Shown here: piece after piece, positions 23,728 to 34,131 of the stretch
Layout: the number at the start of each line of letters is the position of its first letter
Position numbering within the stretch: position 1 is the first letter of the stretch
Assembly (NCBI RefSeq): GCF_010548305.1
Contig: NZ_JAAGLV010000012.1
Span: 186,001 to 250,000 of the forward strand
Source: Streptomyces sp. SID13031
GTDB taxonomy: Bacteria > Actinomycetota > Actinomycetes > Propionibacteriales > Kribbellaceae
Reading direction: 5' to 3'
Length of the DNA: 64,000 nt
Position numbers and translations under genes: made by a program
Notes under the pieces: model-generated
What the model was told of the DNA's origin: nothing
The model's database searches: none
The model's input: only the letters and a program-made list of their open reading frames with translations

Positions 23728-26055
23728 TCAGTTGTCGTACCGGAGCCAGAGGGTGGCCAACGGGGGGACCGAGAGGCTCGCGCTGGCCACCATCCCGTGC
23801 CAGCCGGGGCCGTCGGCCTCGAAGCCGCCGAAGTTCCCGACGCCCGAGCCGCCGTAGGTCTGCGCATCGGTGTTGACGAGCTCCTGCCAGTGCCCGGCGA
23901 AGGGCAGGCCGAGCTGGTAGTCGAAGTGCGGGACCGCCGAGAAGTTGGCGACACAGGCGAGCGTCGGCTGCCCCTCGTCGCCGTACCGGACGAAGGAGAA
24001 GACGTTGTTGCCCGCGTCGTTCGCATCGATCCAGGAGAACCGCTCGGGCACGTGGTCGTTGCCCCAGAGCGCCTTGATGTCCTTGTAGTTCCCGTTCAGG
24101 TCCTTGACCAGCTGCTGCAGCCCGCGGTGGTCGGCGTGGTCCAGCAGCCACCAGTCGAGCTCACCCTTCTCGGACCACTCCGACTCCTGACCGAACTCGC
24201 AGCCCATGAAGAGCAACTGCTTGCCCGGGTGCGCCCACTGCATCGCCAGGAAGGCGCGCACGTTGGCGAGCTGCTGCCACCGGTCGCCCGGCATCTTGCG
24301 CAGCAGTGATCCCTTGCCGTGCACGACCTCGTCGTGGGAGATCGGCAGCACGAAGTTCTCGGAGTACGCGTACATCATCGAGAACGTCAGCTCGTGGTGG
24401 TGGTACTGGCGGTGGACCGGCTCGTGCTCCAGGTAGCTGAGCGAGTCGTTCATCCAGCCCATGTTCCATTTGAAGCCGAAGCCGAGGCCGCCCAGGTGCG
24501 TCCCGCGGGTGACACCCGGCCACGACGTCGACTCCTCGGCGACGGTGATCACGCCGGGCACCCGCTTGTAGAGCGTCGCGTTCATCTCCTGCAGGAACGA
24601 GACCGCCTCGAGGTTCTCGCGGCCGCCGAACTGGTTCGGCACCCACTGGCCCTCCTCGCGGGAGTAGTCCAGGTAGAGCATCGAGGCGACGGCGTCGACG
24701 CGCAGGCCGTCGATGTGGAACTCCTCGGCCCAGTAGACCGCGTTCGCGACCAGGAAGTTGCGGACCTGCGGCCGGCCGAAGTCGAAGACCAGCGTGCCCC
24801 AGTCGGGCTGCTCGCCGCGGCGCGGGTCCGGGTGCTCGTACAGGGGGGTGCCGTCGAACCGGGCCAGCGCCCAGGCGTCCTTCGGGAAGTGCGCCGGCAC
24901 CCAGTCGACGAGGACGCCGATGTTTGCCTGGTGCAACGAGTCGACGAGGTAGCGGAAGTCGTCCGGGTCGCCGAAGCGCGACGTCGGCGCGAAGTACGAG
25001 GTGACCTGGTAGCCCCAGGAACCGCCGAACGGGTGCTCCATCACCGGCATCAGCTCGACGTGCGTGAAGCCCAGCTCGGTGACGTAGCCGACCAGTTCGT
25101 CGGCCAGCTCCCGGTACGACTTGCCCTTGCGCCACGAGCCCAGGTGCACCTCGTAGACGCTCATCGGCTCGGCGTAGGCCTGCGAGGCGGCGCGGTGGTC
25201 GATCCAGGTCGCGTCGTTCCACTCGTACGTCGACTCGTGCACGACCGACGCGTTGGCCGGGGGGACCTCGGCCAGGTTCGCCATCGGGTCGGCCTTCTGC
25301 CGCCAGACGCCGTCGCGACCGCAGATGTCGAACTTGTACCGCGTACCCGGGCCGATGCCCGGTACGAACAGTTCCCAGACGCCGGACGAGCCCATCGTGC
25401 GCATCGGGTGCGCGCGGCCGTCCCAGAAGTTGAAGTCGGCGGTCAGCCGGATGCCCTGCGCGTTGGGGGCCCAGACGGCGAACGAAGTACCGGTGACGGT
25501 GCCGGTCGGGCCGTCGTAGCGACGGACGTGGGCGCCGAGCACGGTCCACAGCTGCTCGTGCCGGCCTTCGCCGATCAGGTGCAGGTCCATCTCGCCGAGC
25601 GACGGCAGGTACCGGTACGGGTCGTCGACCTCGAGCGCCGGGCCGTCGGTGTAGGTCACCTCGAGCCGGTAGTCGGGCACCTTGTCGACGTCGAGCACGC
25701 CGACCCAGACGCCTTCGAACTCGTGCTCCAGCTCGACACTCGCGTTATCGAAGACGGCCGTCACCGTGTTCGCGAACGGACGCAGGACGCGCAGCGTCAC
25801 CACCCCGTCGCCAAGATGCGGCCCGAGCACCTGATGCGGGTCGTGATACGTCCCGCCGACCACCCGCTCGAGCACCCCACGCTCAACCGGAACAGCCTTC
25901 TGCAAAAGGCTTCCCGGCACCGCATCAGCAGCCGGTACGACCGCATCGGCGGCCGCCTCGACGACCTTTGCCTCCGGCCCCGGCGCCGGCTCTGTCATAG
26001 CCTCGGAGATCGGCGTCGTCACCTGGTCGCTCTTGCTCGAATCCATAAACCCCAT
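23728..26055 (-). CDS. glgB: 1,4-alpha-glucan branching enzyme (GH13)
   Basis: The 775-residue enzyme has an N-terminal extension, a CBM48 domain (FAVWAPNAQGIRLTADFNFW) and a GH13 catalytic barrel with DWVPAHFPKD, the nucleophile region LRVDAVASMLYLDYSR, the acid/base region VAEESTSWPG and SHDEVVHGKGS. It transfers alpha-1,4 segments to form alpha-1,6 branches in glycogen-like glucan. It is the last member of an otherwise interrupted glgE-treS-mak-glgB series on this strand; a toxin-antitoxin pair and a SARP regulator separate it from mak. The ATG used has only a weak ribosome site; a second ATG three codons later is possible. Confidence 0.95.
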   Translation of the reverse strand: MGFMDSSKSDQVTTPISEAMTEPAPGPEAKVVEAAADAVVPAADAVPGSLLQKAVPVERGVLERVVGGTYHDPHQVLGPHLGDGVVTLRVLRPFANTVTAVFDNASVELEHEFEGVWVGVLDVDKVPDYRLEVTYTDGPALEVDDPYRYLPSLGEMDLHLIGEGRHEQLWTVLGAHVRRYDGPTGTVTGTSFAVWAPNAQGIRLTADFNFWDGRAHPMRTMGSSGVWELFVPGIGPGTRYKFDICGRDGVWRQKADPMANLAEVPPANASVVHESTYEWNDATWIDHRAASQAYAEPMSVYEVHLGSWRKGKSYRELADELVGYVTELGFTHVELMPVMEHPFGGSWGYQVTSYFAPTSRFGDPDDFRYLVDSLHQANIGVLVDWVPAHFPKDAWALARFDGTPLYEHPDPRRGEQPDWGTLVFDFGRPQVRNFLVANAVYWAEEFHIDGLRVDAVASMLYLDYSREEGQWVPNQFGGRENLEAVSFLQEMNATLYKRVPGVITVAEESTSWPGVTRGTHLGGLGFGFKWNMGWMNDSLSYLEHEPVHRQYHHHELTFSMMYAYSENFVLPISHDEVVHGKGSLLRKMPGDRWQQLANVRAFLAMQWAHPGKQLLFMGCEFGQESEWSEKGELDWWLLDHADHRGLQQLVKDLNGNYKDIKALWGNDHVPERFSWIDANDAGNNVFSFVRYGDEGQPTLACVANFSAVPHFDYQLGLPFAGHWQELVNTDAQTYGGSGVGNFGGFEADGPGWHGMVASASLSVPPLATLWLRYDN

Positions 26056-26129
26056 CCTGCCCGATCGAACCCTGATCTACTGCACCCCGTACCCGTCTCC
26101 CCACCATGTACACAACTGCCTTGCCGTCC

Positions 26130-26145
26130 GGTATGCTGGCATACC
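26130..26145 (+). promoter_or_regulatory. Autoregulatory operator of the CopG-PIN module
   Basis: GGTATGCTGGCATACC is a perfect 16-base palindrome (7-base arms, 2-base centre) ending at the base before the antitoxin ATG. It contains TATGCT at 26132-26137, a good -10 element, so transcription would begin at or next to the ATG and the message would be leaderless. A ribbon-helix-helix antitoxin dimer would fit this site and block the promoter. Confidence 0.7.
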
Positions 26146-26376
26146 ATGAAGCGAACTTCGGTGAAGCTGCCCGACGAGCTCGATGCCCGACTCCGGCACG
26201 AGGCCGCGCGGCGAGGGATGACGATCTCGGAGCTCACCAGGGAAGCCGTCGAATCGCACCTCGCAGCCCACCACGGTCGTCGACGCAGACTTCTCGCGGC
26301 CGGCGCCGGCCGGAGCGGGCAGTCCGACGTGTCCGAGCGGATCGAAGAGATCCTCGCGGCGGAGGTCGAGCGATAG
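26146..26376 (+). CDS. Ribbon-helix-helix (CopG-type) antitoxin
   Basis: The 76-residue protein has a beta-strand RTSVKLPDELDARLRHEA and helices typical of CopG/MetJ ribbon-helix-helix proteins, then a basic linker and a C-terminal helix VSERIEEILAAEVER that would bind the toxin. It lies directly before a PIN-domain gene and behind a perfect palindrome, the classical arrangement of a VapBC-type toxin-antitoxin operon. ATG at 26146 is chosen from the alignment to the family and the position of the palindrome. Confidence 0.9.
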   Translation: MKRTSVKLPDELDARLRHEAARRGMTISELTREAVESHLAAHHGRRRRLLAAGAGRSGQSDVSERIEEILAAEVER

Positions 26377-26828
26377 CCCTCATCGTCGATGCCGGTCCGC
26401 TCTATGCGTACGTCGATGCCGACGACCGCCATCACTCTGAATGCCTCGAACTGCTGGCGACCCATCCGGGCCCGCTACTGGTGCCGACCCTGGTGATCAC
26501 TGAGGTCGCCTACCTCCTGGCGAGCCGTCTCGGTACCACCGCGGAGGTTCGGTTTCTCGGTGATCTTGCTCAGGGCAACCTGGTGGCGGAACCTGTGGTG
26601 CCTCGCGACTGGTTGCGGATTGCCGAGCTGGCGTCTGTCTACCGGAACCTGCCACTGGGAACTACTGACGCTTCTGTGATCACAGCTGCGGAACGGCTGG
26701 GTGCTACTCAGGTTGCGACACTCGACCGACGGCACTTCAGCGTGGTCCGTCCGCTACACGTCGAGGCCTTCGAGCTTCTGCCTCAGCTGGTCCAGGCGGG
26801 TTGTGTACCTGGGCCAGGCGAAGCCTGA
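26373..26828 (+). CDS. PIN-domain ribonuclease toxin (VapC-like)
   Basis: The 151-residue product has all four acidic positions of an active PIN nuclease: D in LIVDAGPLYAY, E in ITEVAYLL, D in GTTDASVI and D in ATLDRRHF. No ATG, GTG or TTG occurs in frame near the beginning. The homologous sequence starts at an ATA at 26373, which overlaps the antitoxin stop as ATAG. I therefore list that codon as the probable start (reading M-A-L-I-V-D). It would cleave RNA when free of antitoxin. The last 13 residues look like a non-conserved extension and overlap the convergent SARP gene. Confidence 0.78.
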   Translation: MALIVDAGPLYAYVDADDRHHSECLELLATHPGPLLVPTLVITEVAYLLASRLGTTAEVRFLGDLAQGNLVAEPVVPRDWLRIAELASVYRNLPLGTTDASVITAAERLGATQVATLDRRHFSVVRPLHVEAFELLPQLVQAGCVPGPGEA

Positions 26829-29672
26829 GGTGGTGTGGGCGGTGGTGGTTTCGGTGAGGAGGGTTTGGGCCCGGGGGAGGTCGCCCTGGGCTTGGGCCAG
26901 GGCGGTGGCGACGGCTCTGGCCGCCAGCCAGGGGGTGCTGTTGGCGGGGGCCTCTTCGAAGACGGCGTCGAGTAGGGCGGCTGCTTCGTCCAGTTCGCCT
27001 TCGAGGATCAGTACGTCGGCCAGGTCGATGTGCGCCATCGTGACGCCGGTGTTGTCCGCGACGGCATACTCGACCGCTGAGCGCAGGTACTTCTCCGCGT
27101 CGCCGATCGAGCCCTTCGCGAGCGAGACCGAGCCGCGGACCACCTCGTTCAGGGGGAGGATCTGCCGGTCGTCGAGCCGACGGGCGTAGTGGTCCGACTC
27201 GGTCGCCGCGTCGAGCGCTTCGGGCAGCCGGCCGAGTGCGACGAGTGCGCCGGCCAGGTTGCTGAGTCCGCGCGACAACCCGTGTTCGTCGCCGTAGATG
27301 CGGTCGGCGGCGATGGTGACGTCGTACTGCGCGACGGCCTCCGCCGCACGACCGGTGTACAGGTACAAGGTGCCCAGGGCATCCGTGAAGGCCGACCACC
27401 TGCGTTCCTGGTCGGGAGTAGCGGCCGCCATCTCTTGACCCGCCAGCAACGGGGTCAGCGCATTCCGCAGGTGGCCGCGCTCGATCTCCACGATGCTGCG
27501 GTAGTACAGGACCGTCAGCGTCAGCGTGTTGTCGTCCAGCAGCTTGGCGAGCCGCTCAGCCTCGGTCAGCAGGTCGGCCGCCTGCTCGAAGCGCCCGAGC
27601 ATGGTCAGCACGAAAGCGTGGTTGCTGAGCGCAGTCACCCGCTCGGGCCGGGTCGCGCCTTCAGCACCGGACAACGCCTCGAAGTGCCGCGCTGCTTCGC
27701 CGTACCAGCCTCTGACCAGCCAAGGGGTGTGCAGGGAGAGCGCCAGTCGCAGCCCGTCGACCTCGCGCTCGGTGCCGGCTGCCCGGTCGAGAGTGTCCAG
27801 CAGGTTCGGCCACTCGTTGAAGACCTCGGCGATCGACTCGGCGGTCGCGAAGCCGTCGTGGTCGGTCCCGATCGTCCGGACCCGGTTGATCGCCCAGTCG
27901 AGCTCGGCGGTGCGCGCAGCGTCGGTCTCCCCGGCTGCCTCGAGCTTCGCCAGCGCATAGTCACGCACGGTCTCCAGCAGCCGGAACCGCCGCCCGTTCA
28001 CGGCTTCCACCGTCAACAGGCTCCGATCAGCCAGCTCGGTCAACGCCGGCGCGACATCCCGCGGATCGAGGGCGACCTGCTCAGCCGCCTCCAGCGTGAA
28101 TCCACCAGCGAAGATCGCCACGCGACGCAGTACTGCGCGCTCCGCGTCACCAAGCAACTGATGACTCCAGTCCAGGGCCGCCACGAGACTCGCGTGCCGT
28201 GCCTTCGCATCACGCGTTCCGGCCACCAGCAGGCGCATCCGCTGCTCGAGCCGGTCGGCCAGCTGTGGAACGGTCAGCGTGCGGGTCAGACCGGCGGCGA
28301 GCTCGATGCCCAGCGGCAACCGGTCGACAGCCGAGCAGATCGCCGCGACCTGTTCGGGATCGGCGCCCTGGGCATCGGCCGCGCACCGCTCGGTGAAGAG
28401 CTGCGCCGCGGCGATCGCATCCAGCGGAGCCATCGCGACGAGCTCCTCGATCCCGAGCTGCAACGGCCGTTGCGAGGTCACCAGCACGGTCAGCGCGGGC
28501 GCCCGCCGGAGCAGCCCGGAGACGATCTCCGCGACGGGTTCGACGACGTGCTCGGCGTTGTCGAGCACCAGCACCGTCCCGTCCAGCGCCGCCGCCGCGG
28601 CAGTCAGCGGATCGTTGCCGCCGGCATCGTCCCCGGTGATGGCTTCCAGGACTGCACTCTCCCGCTGCAGCGGAGCGAGCTCCACCAAGCGGACGGTCCG
28701 GCCGGTCGATGCGACCTGTCGAGCCGCTTCGGCGGAGAGCCGGGACTTGCCGCTGCCGGGCCCGCCGGTCAGCGTGATCAGGCCGGGCGCTGCGATTCGG
28801 CGTACCAGGGAATTCAGCTCGCTCTGCCGCCCGACGAAGCTGGTCAGCGGAGAGGGCAGCTGGACCGGACCAGCTTGCGCCGGGGGAGTGGGCACCACGG
28901 TCGGTTTGGGCAGCGTGAGCAGCAAGGTCGGATCCTGGCGGAGCAGCCGCAGCTCCATCGCAGCGGTGTCCGGCGCCGGATCCACGCCGAGCTCCGCCGA
29001 CAGCCTGGAGCGGAGCTTGGCCAGCCGGCTCAACGCATCCGCCTGCCGGCCGGTCCGATACAAAGCGAGTGCGAGCAGGCACCACAGCCGTTCGTGCAAT
29101 GGGTGCTCGGCTGCCAGCACCTCCAGCTCGCGCCCGGCCTCCGCGGCAGCACCAAGAGCGAGATCGGCGTCAAGCCGCTCCACCTGCAGGTCGACCCGCC
29201 ACGAGTCGAGCTGCTCACCTTCGACCGCGGCGTACGGGATGGTCCTGAGGTCTGCCAACGACTGGCCTCGCCACTGCCCGAGCGCCTCGTCGGCGGCTGC
29301 GCGGACCGCATGATGATCGCCCAGCCGTACTGCGGCGTGCATCCGCTCCGCCGCCGTCCGCGCAGCGACGAGATCGGTCAGTTGCGCCGACAACGCATAG
29401 CCGCCGTTGGCCCGGATCAGGGACTCGGGGGAGTTGATTGCCGCCCGCAACCGGGAGGCGAGAACGCGCAGCCGCTCGGTCGGGCGCGCAAGGTCGACGT
29501 CACCCCACAGGTCCGCCGCCAGCCGGTGATCCGGCACCGGCATCCCGGCAGCCAGGGCGAGCCGCACGAGCAGCGCGCGCTCCAGCGGCCGGTCCACCGA
29601 TCGAGGCACGCCACCGAGTCGAACTGCCAGCGGTCCGAGCACGAGGACCTCTAGCTGCGGCTCGGTGGGCAT
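26754..29672 (-). CDS. SARP-family regulator with NB-ARC-like ATPase and TPR (AfsR-like)
   Basis: The 972-residue protein has an N-terminal OmpR-like winged helix (LEVLVLGPLAVRLGGV onward), a bacterial transcriptional activator domain (about residues 95-240), a P-loop ATPase with Walker A GGPGSGKS and a Walker B VLVLDNAEHV, and a long C-terminal helical repeat region. This is the large SARP/AfsR architecture that activates secondary or carbon metabolism genes after ATP-dependent assembly. The gene sits between glgB and mak, so an effect on glucan/trehalose metabolism is possible. A TAATAC about 8 bases upstream of the ATG suggests a leaderless message. Confidence 0.92.
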   Translation of the reverse strand: MPTEPQLEVLVLGPLAVRLGGVPRSVDRPLERALLVRLALAAGMPVPDHRLAADLWGDVDLARPTERLRVLASRLRAAINSPESLIRANGGYALSAQLTDLVAARTAAERMHAAVRLGDHHAVRAAADEALGQWRGQSLADLRTIPYAAVEGEQLDSWRVDLQVERLDADLALGAAAEAGRELEVLAAEHPLHERLWCLLALALYRTGRQADALSRLAKLRSRLSAELGVDPAPDTAAMELRLLRQDPTLLLTLPKPTVVPTPPAQAGPVQLPSPLTSFVGRQSELNSLVRRIAAPGLITLTGGPGSGKSRLSAEAARQVASTGRTVRLVELAPLQRESAVLEAITGDDAGGNDPLTAAAAALDGTVLVLDNAEHVVEPVAEIVSGLLRRAPALTVLVTSQRPLQLGIEELVAMAPLDAIAAAQLFTERCAADAQGADPEQVAAICSAVDRLPLGIELAAGLTRTLTVPQLADRLEQRMRLLVAGTRDAKARHASLVAALDWSHQLLGDAERAVLRRVAIFAGGFTLEAAEQVALDPRDVAPALTELADRSLLTVEAVNGRRFRLLETVRDYALAKLEAAGETDAARTAELDWAINRVRTIGTDHDGFATAESIAEVFNEWPNLLDTLDRAAGTEREVDGLRLALSLHTPWLVRGWYGEAARHFEALSGAEGATRPERVTALSNHAFVLTMLGRFEQAADLLTEAERLAKLLDDNTLTLTVLYYRSIVEIERGHLRNALTPLLAGQEMAAATPDQERRWSAFTDALGTLYLYTGRAAEAVAQYDVTIAADRIYGDEHGLSRGLSNLAGALVALGRLPEALDAATESDHYARRLDDRQILPLNEVVRGSVSLAKGSIGDAEKYLRSAVEYAVADNTGVTMAHIDLADVLILEGELDEAAALLDAVFEEAPANSTPWLAARAVATALAQAQGDLPRAQTLLTETTTAHTTSGFAWPRYTTRLDQLRQKLEGLDV

Positions 29673-29753
29673 ACCAGCAAGTATTACAGCGACACCTCAC
29701 CCACGCTCAGTAATTCTTCGCAGGGTGAGATTACTTGGCGGAAATTTTGGGTA
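29673..29753 (-). promoter_or_regulatory. SARP gene promoter region
   Basis: On the minus strand TAATAC (plus coordinates 29681-29686) stands 8 bases before the SARP ATG and is a plausible -10 element. Upstream are the inverted repeats CTCACCC (29696-29702)/GGGTGAG (29723-29729) and, partly inside them, AGTAAT/ATTACT, which could be regulator sites. No good -35 is visible. Confidence 0.4.
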
Positions 29754-31162
29754 TTAGTGTGCGCTCAGTTGTGCCGCCGCCGCCAACGGGATGGGCAGCC
29801 AGGACGGCCGGTTGCGGGCTTCGTAGAGCGTCTCGTAGATGACCTTGTCGGCCAGGAAAGCGCTCAGCAGCACGTTCTGATCGCGCGGATCAGTGCCTGA
29901 GATTTCCGCGTAGCCGTCGCAGAAGGCGCGCCTGTTCCGGTTGGCCCACTCGGCTGCCCGGTAGGCGATCTGCTGGTCGCCCTGGTGGTCGGCCAGCAGC
30001 GATCGCGCCGCATAGTCGAACGACCGGAGCATGCCGGCGATGTCCTTGATCGGGGTGTCCAGCGCGCGCCGCTCGACCAGCGACTTGGCCGGCTCGCCCT
30101 CGAAGTCGATCAGCTTCCAGCCGTCGATCGTGCGCAGCACCTGCCCGAGGTGGAAGTCGCCGTGGATCCGCTGCACCGTCACCGGTACGCCGGACGCCGC
30201 GAGCGCGTCGAACGCCCGGGTCAGCCCGGGCCCGAACTCCCCGAGCTCGGGCACCGCCTTGATCGCCTTGTCGAGCCGGCGGCGCATCGCGTCGGCGTGC
30301 TCGACCATCTGCGACGGCTCCCAGATATCCGTGCCGAGCGCCTTCGCCAGCTCGGCGTGCACCTGCGCGGTCGCCGCACCGAGTCGATGGGACTCACCCG
30401 CGAAGTCGCCGCCGACCTCCTCGGCGTGCAGGTCGGCCTCGGCGTACAGGTCCCGGACCGAGGTGGTCGCGTACGACCAGCCGTCGGTCGCGTTCTTCTG
30501 GAACGCCGTCATCATCGCCAGCTCGCCCGCATCGGTACCACCGCCGGCGCGCGGCCAGGAGCCCCGCGCCGAACCGAGCACCTCGGGCACCAGCTCCGAG
30601 CCGGCCTCGGTGAGCGCCGACTCGATCTCGACCCCGGGATTGCTCCCGGGCTCGAGCCGGCGGAACACCTTCAGCAGTGCGGTGTCGCCGAAGACCAGCG
30701 ACGTGTTGCTCTGTTCGACCGTGAGGACGAGCGACTGCGCGTCCTCCGGTACGACGGTCGTCCGCTCCGGCGCGTGCACCGGGTGGAACTCCAGGCCGTC
30801 CAGCTGCCGCCCATGGGTGATGGCGTCCAGCCAGTACGGCGTGGCCTCCTTGTCGTGCAGCGCGTCGTACACCCAGACCCTCGTGTCGTCGAGGTCCTGC
30901 TCCGCCCAGTCACCGATCAGCGCGTGGCCGAGGTTGTCGGCCGGCGCGGTGTGGTAGCTGAGCGGCAGCTGGTAAACCCGGATTGCGTTCTCCGCGCCGG
31001 GCGGGCCGGCGCAGTAGACGAATCCGATCCGGACCGCGGGCCAGACGCCCTCGTCCGACAGCCACACGGAGGTGGCCATCGCATCGACGTGCACGTCGTG
31101 TCCTTTCTCACCGAACCATCGCTGGTTGGCGCAGAAGGACTGGACCTGGTCCAGATGGGAAT

Positions 31163-31166
<4 letters not shown>
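29754..31166 (-). CDS. mak: Maltokinase
   Basis: The 470-residue enzyme phosphorylates maltose to maltose 1-phosphate with ATP. It has the N-terminal domain of mycobacterial maltokinase (FCANQRWFGEKG), a kinase C-lobe with RIHGDFHLGQVL and the metal-binding LIDFEGEPA, and a C-terminal YEARNRPSWLPIPL end. The GTG start overlaps the treS stop as GTGA, so maltokinase and trehalose synthase are coupled, matching their joint conversion of trehalose to maltose 1-phosphate for GlgE. Confidence 0.94.
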
Positions 31167-32875
<1,709 letters not shown>

Positions 32876-33222
32876 GCTCACCTCCATCGGGTGTCATCCA
32901 AACCTAGCGGTACTACGTATCCGCGTCGCCGGGTCGATCCGGCGACGCGCTGGTGGACACCTTTTTCGGCCTGCACTGTTTTCCCGTACCCGGCTCGCGG
33001 GTTCTCAAAAGGGACGGCAGGCCGCCGAGGTGTCCGGTGATGTGTAACGAAGCCTTGGGATGGGCGGTCCGAGCCGACGTTCTGCTCAGTGTGACGGCCC
33101 TTTGCCAGTACAAGCAAATGGGGGCCTGAACACCCTATTCCGCTGACGAACCGTGATCTGGAACGCGTTGCTTTCCGGGTCTTCGGTCGTTATTTTTCGT
33201 CGCCCGAATCAGACGCGGCGAG
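32876..33222. other. treS leader and spacer to the ArfC-like gene
   Basis: No gene is seen in these 347 bases. Near the treS start there is a perfect hairpin, arms CGCGTCGCCGG at 32922-32932 and its complement at 32939-32949 around a 6-base loop, within the presumed treS leader. The remainder contains short AT-rich stretches (for example around 33188-33200) that could hold the treS promoter, but nothing definite. Confidence 0.5.
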
Positions 33223-33999
33223 TCAGCCGGCCGGCCGGCTGGACTTGCGTGGCTTGCGGACGTACTTGGTGAAGCCGGACCGCTCGGCATCGGCCTCGGT
33301 GCGGAACCAGACCTCGGCTTTTGTGCGGCCGTAGTACGGCGACTCCGGGGTGTGGAAGAGCATCGACTGCGCGTTGCCCTTGATCGTGAACCCGTCGGGC
33401 GGGCCTTGATGAGCGACCGCGTCGGCCGACCCTTCGCCGTACCGTCCGGCCGGAACAGTCTCGGCCTTCACCTGTACTTCGTCCGTCGCGGGCTCGTTGT
33501 CGAAGAGCGTCGGCTCGCCGACGTCCATCCGCACCGAGAACGCGGGTTGCGCCGCTGGTGCTGCGACCTTGGCCTCGGGATCCGCCCCTTCCACCTCCTG
33601 AGGAGCGGGGAGGGGTTCGGGGTCGCCGCCGGACTCTTCCGCCGGCTCGGACTCGGGCTCAGCCTCAAGTACGGGCTCAGACTCAGATCCGGGTTCAGGC
33701 TCAGGTACGGGCTCGGGCTCGGGCTCGGGTTCGGGCGCTGGCTCCGGCTCCGGCTCGTGGAGGGCCTGGTCGAAGGGTTCGACCGGTTCTTCGAAATGGA
33801 GCGGCGCCGCGGCGGGCGTCGTACCGGCTGCCGCTACGCCTGCTCCGACGAGGGTCTTCTCCTCGGCGGGCGCTTCCTGTTCGGCCGGGACCTCGACAGG
33901 CGGGCGTTCGCGGCGGTTGAGGAGGAGCCAGGTGATGATCGCGCCGATCAGGAACGCGAGCAGCGTCCACGGCCAGTTGTTGCGGAACAGGTAGGCCAT
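33223..33999 (-). CDS. Membrane-anchored sunset-domain protein (ArfC-like position)
   Basis: The 258-residue product begins with a membrane segment (NNWPWTLLAFLIGAIITWLLL), has a long Pro-Glu-rich linker and ends with a conserved sunset domain (FTIKGNAQSMLFHTPESPYY through RTEADAERSGF). ATG at 33999 is taken because the upstream extension is the out-of-frame small gene. It lies downstream of a 38-residue membrane protein and an OmpA-family gene, the order of arfA-arfB-arfC in mycobacteria. The protein is probably anchored in the cytoplasmic membrane with the C-terminal domain facing the cytoplasm or the wall; its function is unknown. Confidence 0.8.
   Translation of the reverse strand: MAYLFRNNWPWTLLAFLIGAIITWLLLNRRERPPVEVPAEQEAPAEEKTLVGAGVAAAGTTPAAAPLHFEEPVEPFDQALHEPEPEPAPEPEPEPEPVPEPEPGSESEPVLEAEPESEPAEESGGDPEPLPAPQEVEGADPEAKVAAPAAQPAFSVRMDVGEPTLFDNEPATDEVQVKAETVPAGRYGEGSADAVAHQGPPDGFTIKGNAQSMLFHTPESPYYGRTKAEVWFRTEADAERSGFTKYVRKPRKSSRPAG
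33640..33758 (-). repeat. Low-complexity Pro-Glu/Ser-Glu coding repeat
   Basis: The plus strand shows tandem GGCTCG/GGGCTC hexamers that on the coding strand give alternating Pro-Glu and Ser-Glu residues in the linker of the sunset-domain protein. Such tracts vary in length by slippage and probably form a stiff spacer crossing part of the envelope. Confidence 0.7.
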
Positions 34000-34115
34000 C
34001 AGCGCGCACCCTTCGGGCTGGTGGGCAGTACCCGGTACAGGACCCAGGCGGCAGCGCTGCCGAGGACGAACGCGGCGAGCAGCAGGAACCAGACCTGCGC
34101 GATCAGCCAACTCAT
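33999..34115 (-). CDS. Small membrane protein, 38 residues (ArfB-like position)
   Basis: A short frame from ATG at 34115 encodes 38 residues, starting MSWLIAQVWFLLLAAFVLG, essentially one membrane helix with a basic C-terminal tail ending in KGAR. Its stop overlaps the ATG of the sunset-domain gene (TGATG) and it begins 16 bases after the OmpA-family gene, so it is well placed to be translated from the same mRNA. Size and place match ArfB of mycobacteria, a small membrane protein; sequence similarity cannot be judged at this length. Confidence 0.72.
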   Translation of the reverse strand: MSWLIAQVWFLLLAAFVLGSAAAWVLYRVLPTSPKGAR

Positions 34116-34131
34116 GCAATTCCCCTAGAAC

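Noticed and set aside
24319..26145. Long plus-strand frame leading into the CopG gene
   Set aside because: Antisense to glgB; only the part from the ATG at 26146 encodes a recognisable protein.
27189..29654. 821-codon plus-strand frame
   Set aside because: Antisense to the SARP regulator, composition typical of a high-GC shadow frame.
33640..33758. Hexamer tandem repeat considered as a possible mobile or CRISPR-like array
   Set aside because: It is in frame within the sunset-domain protein and encodes a Pro-Glu linker.
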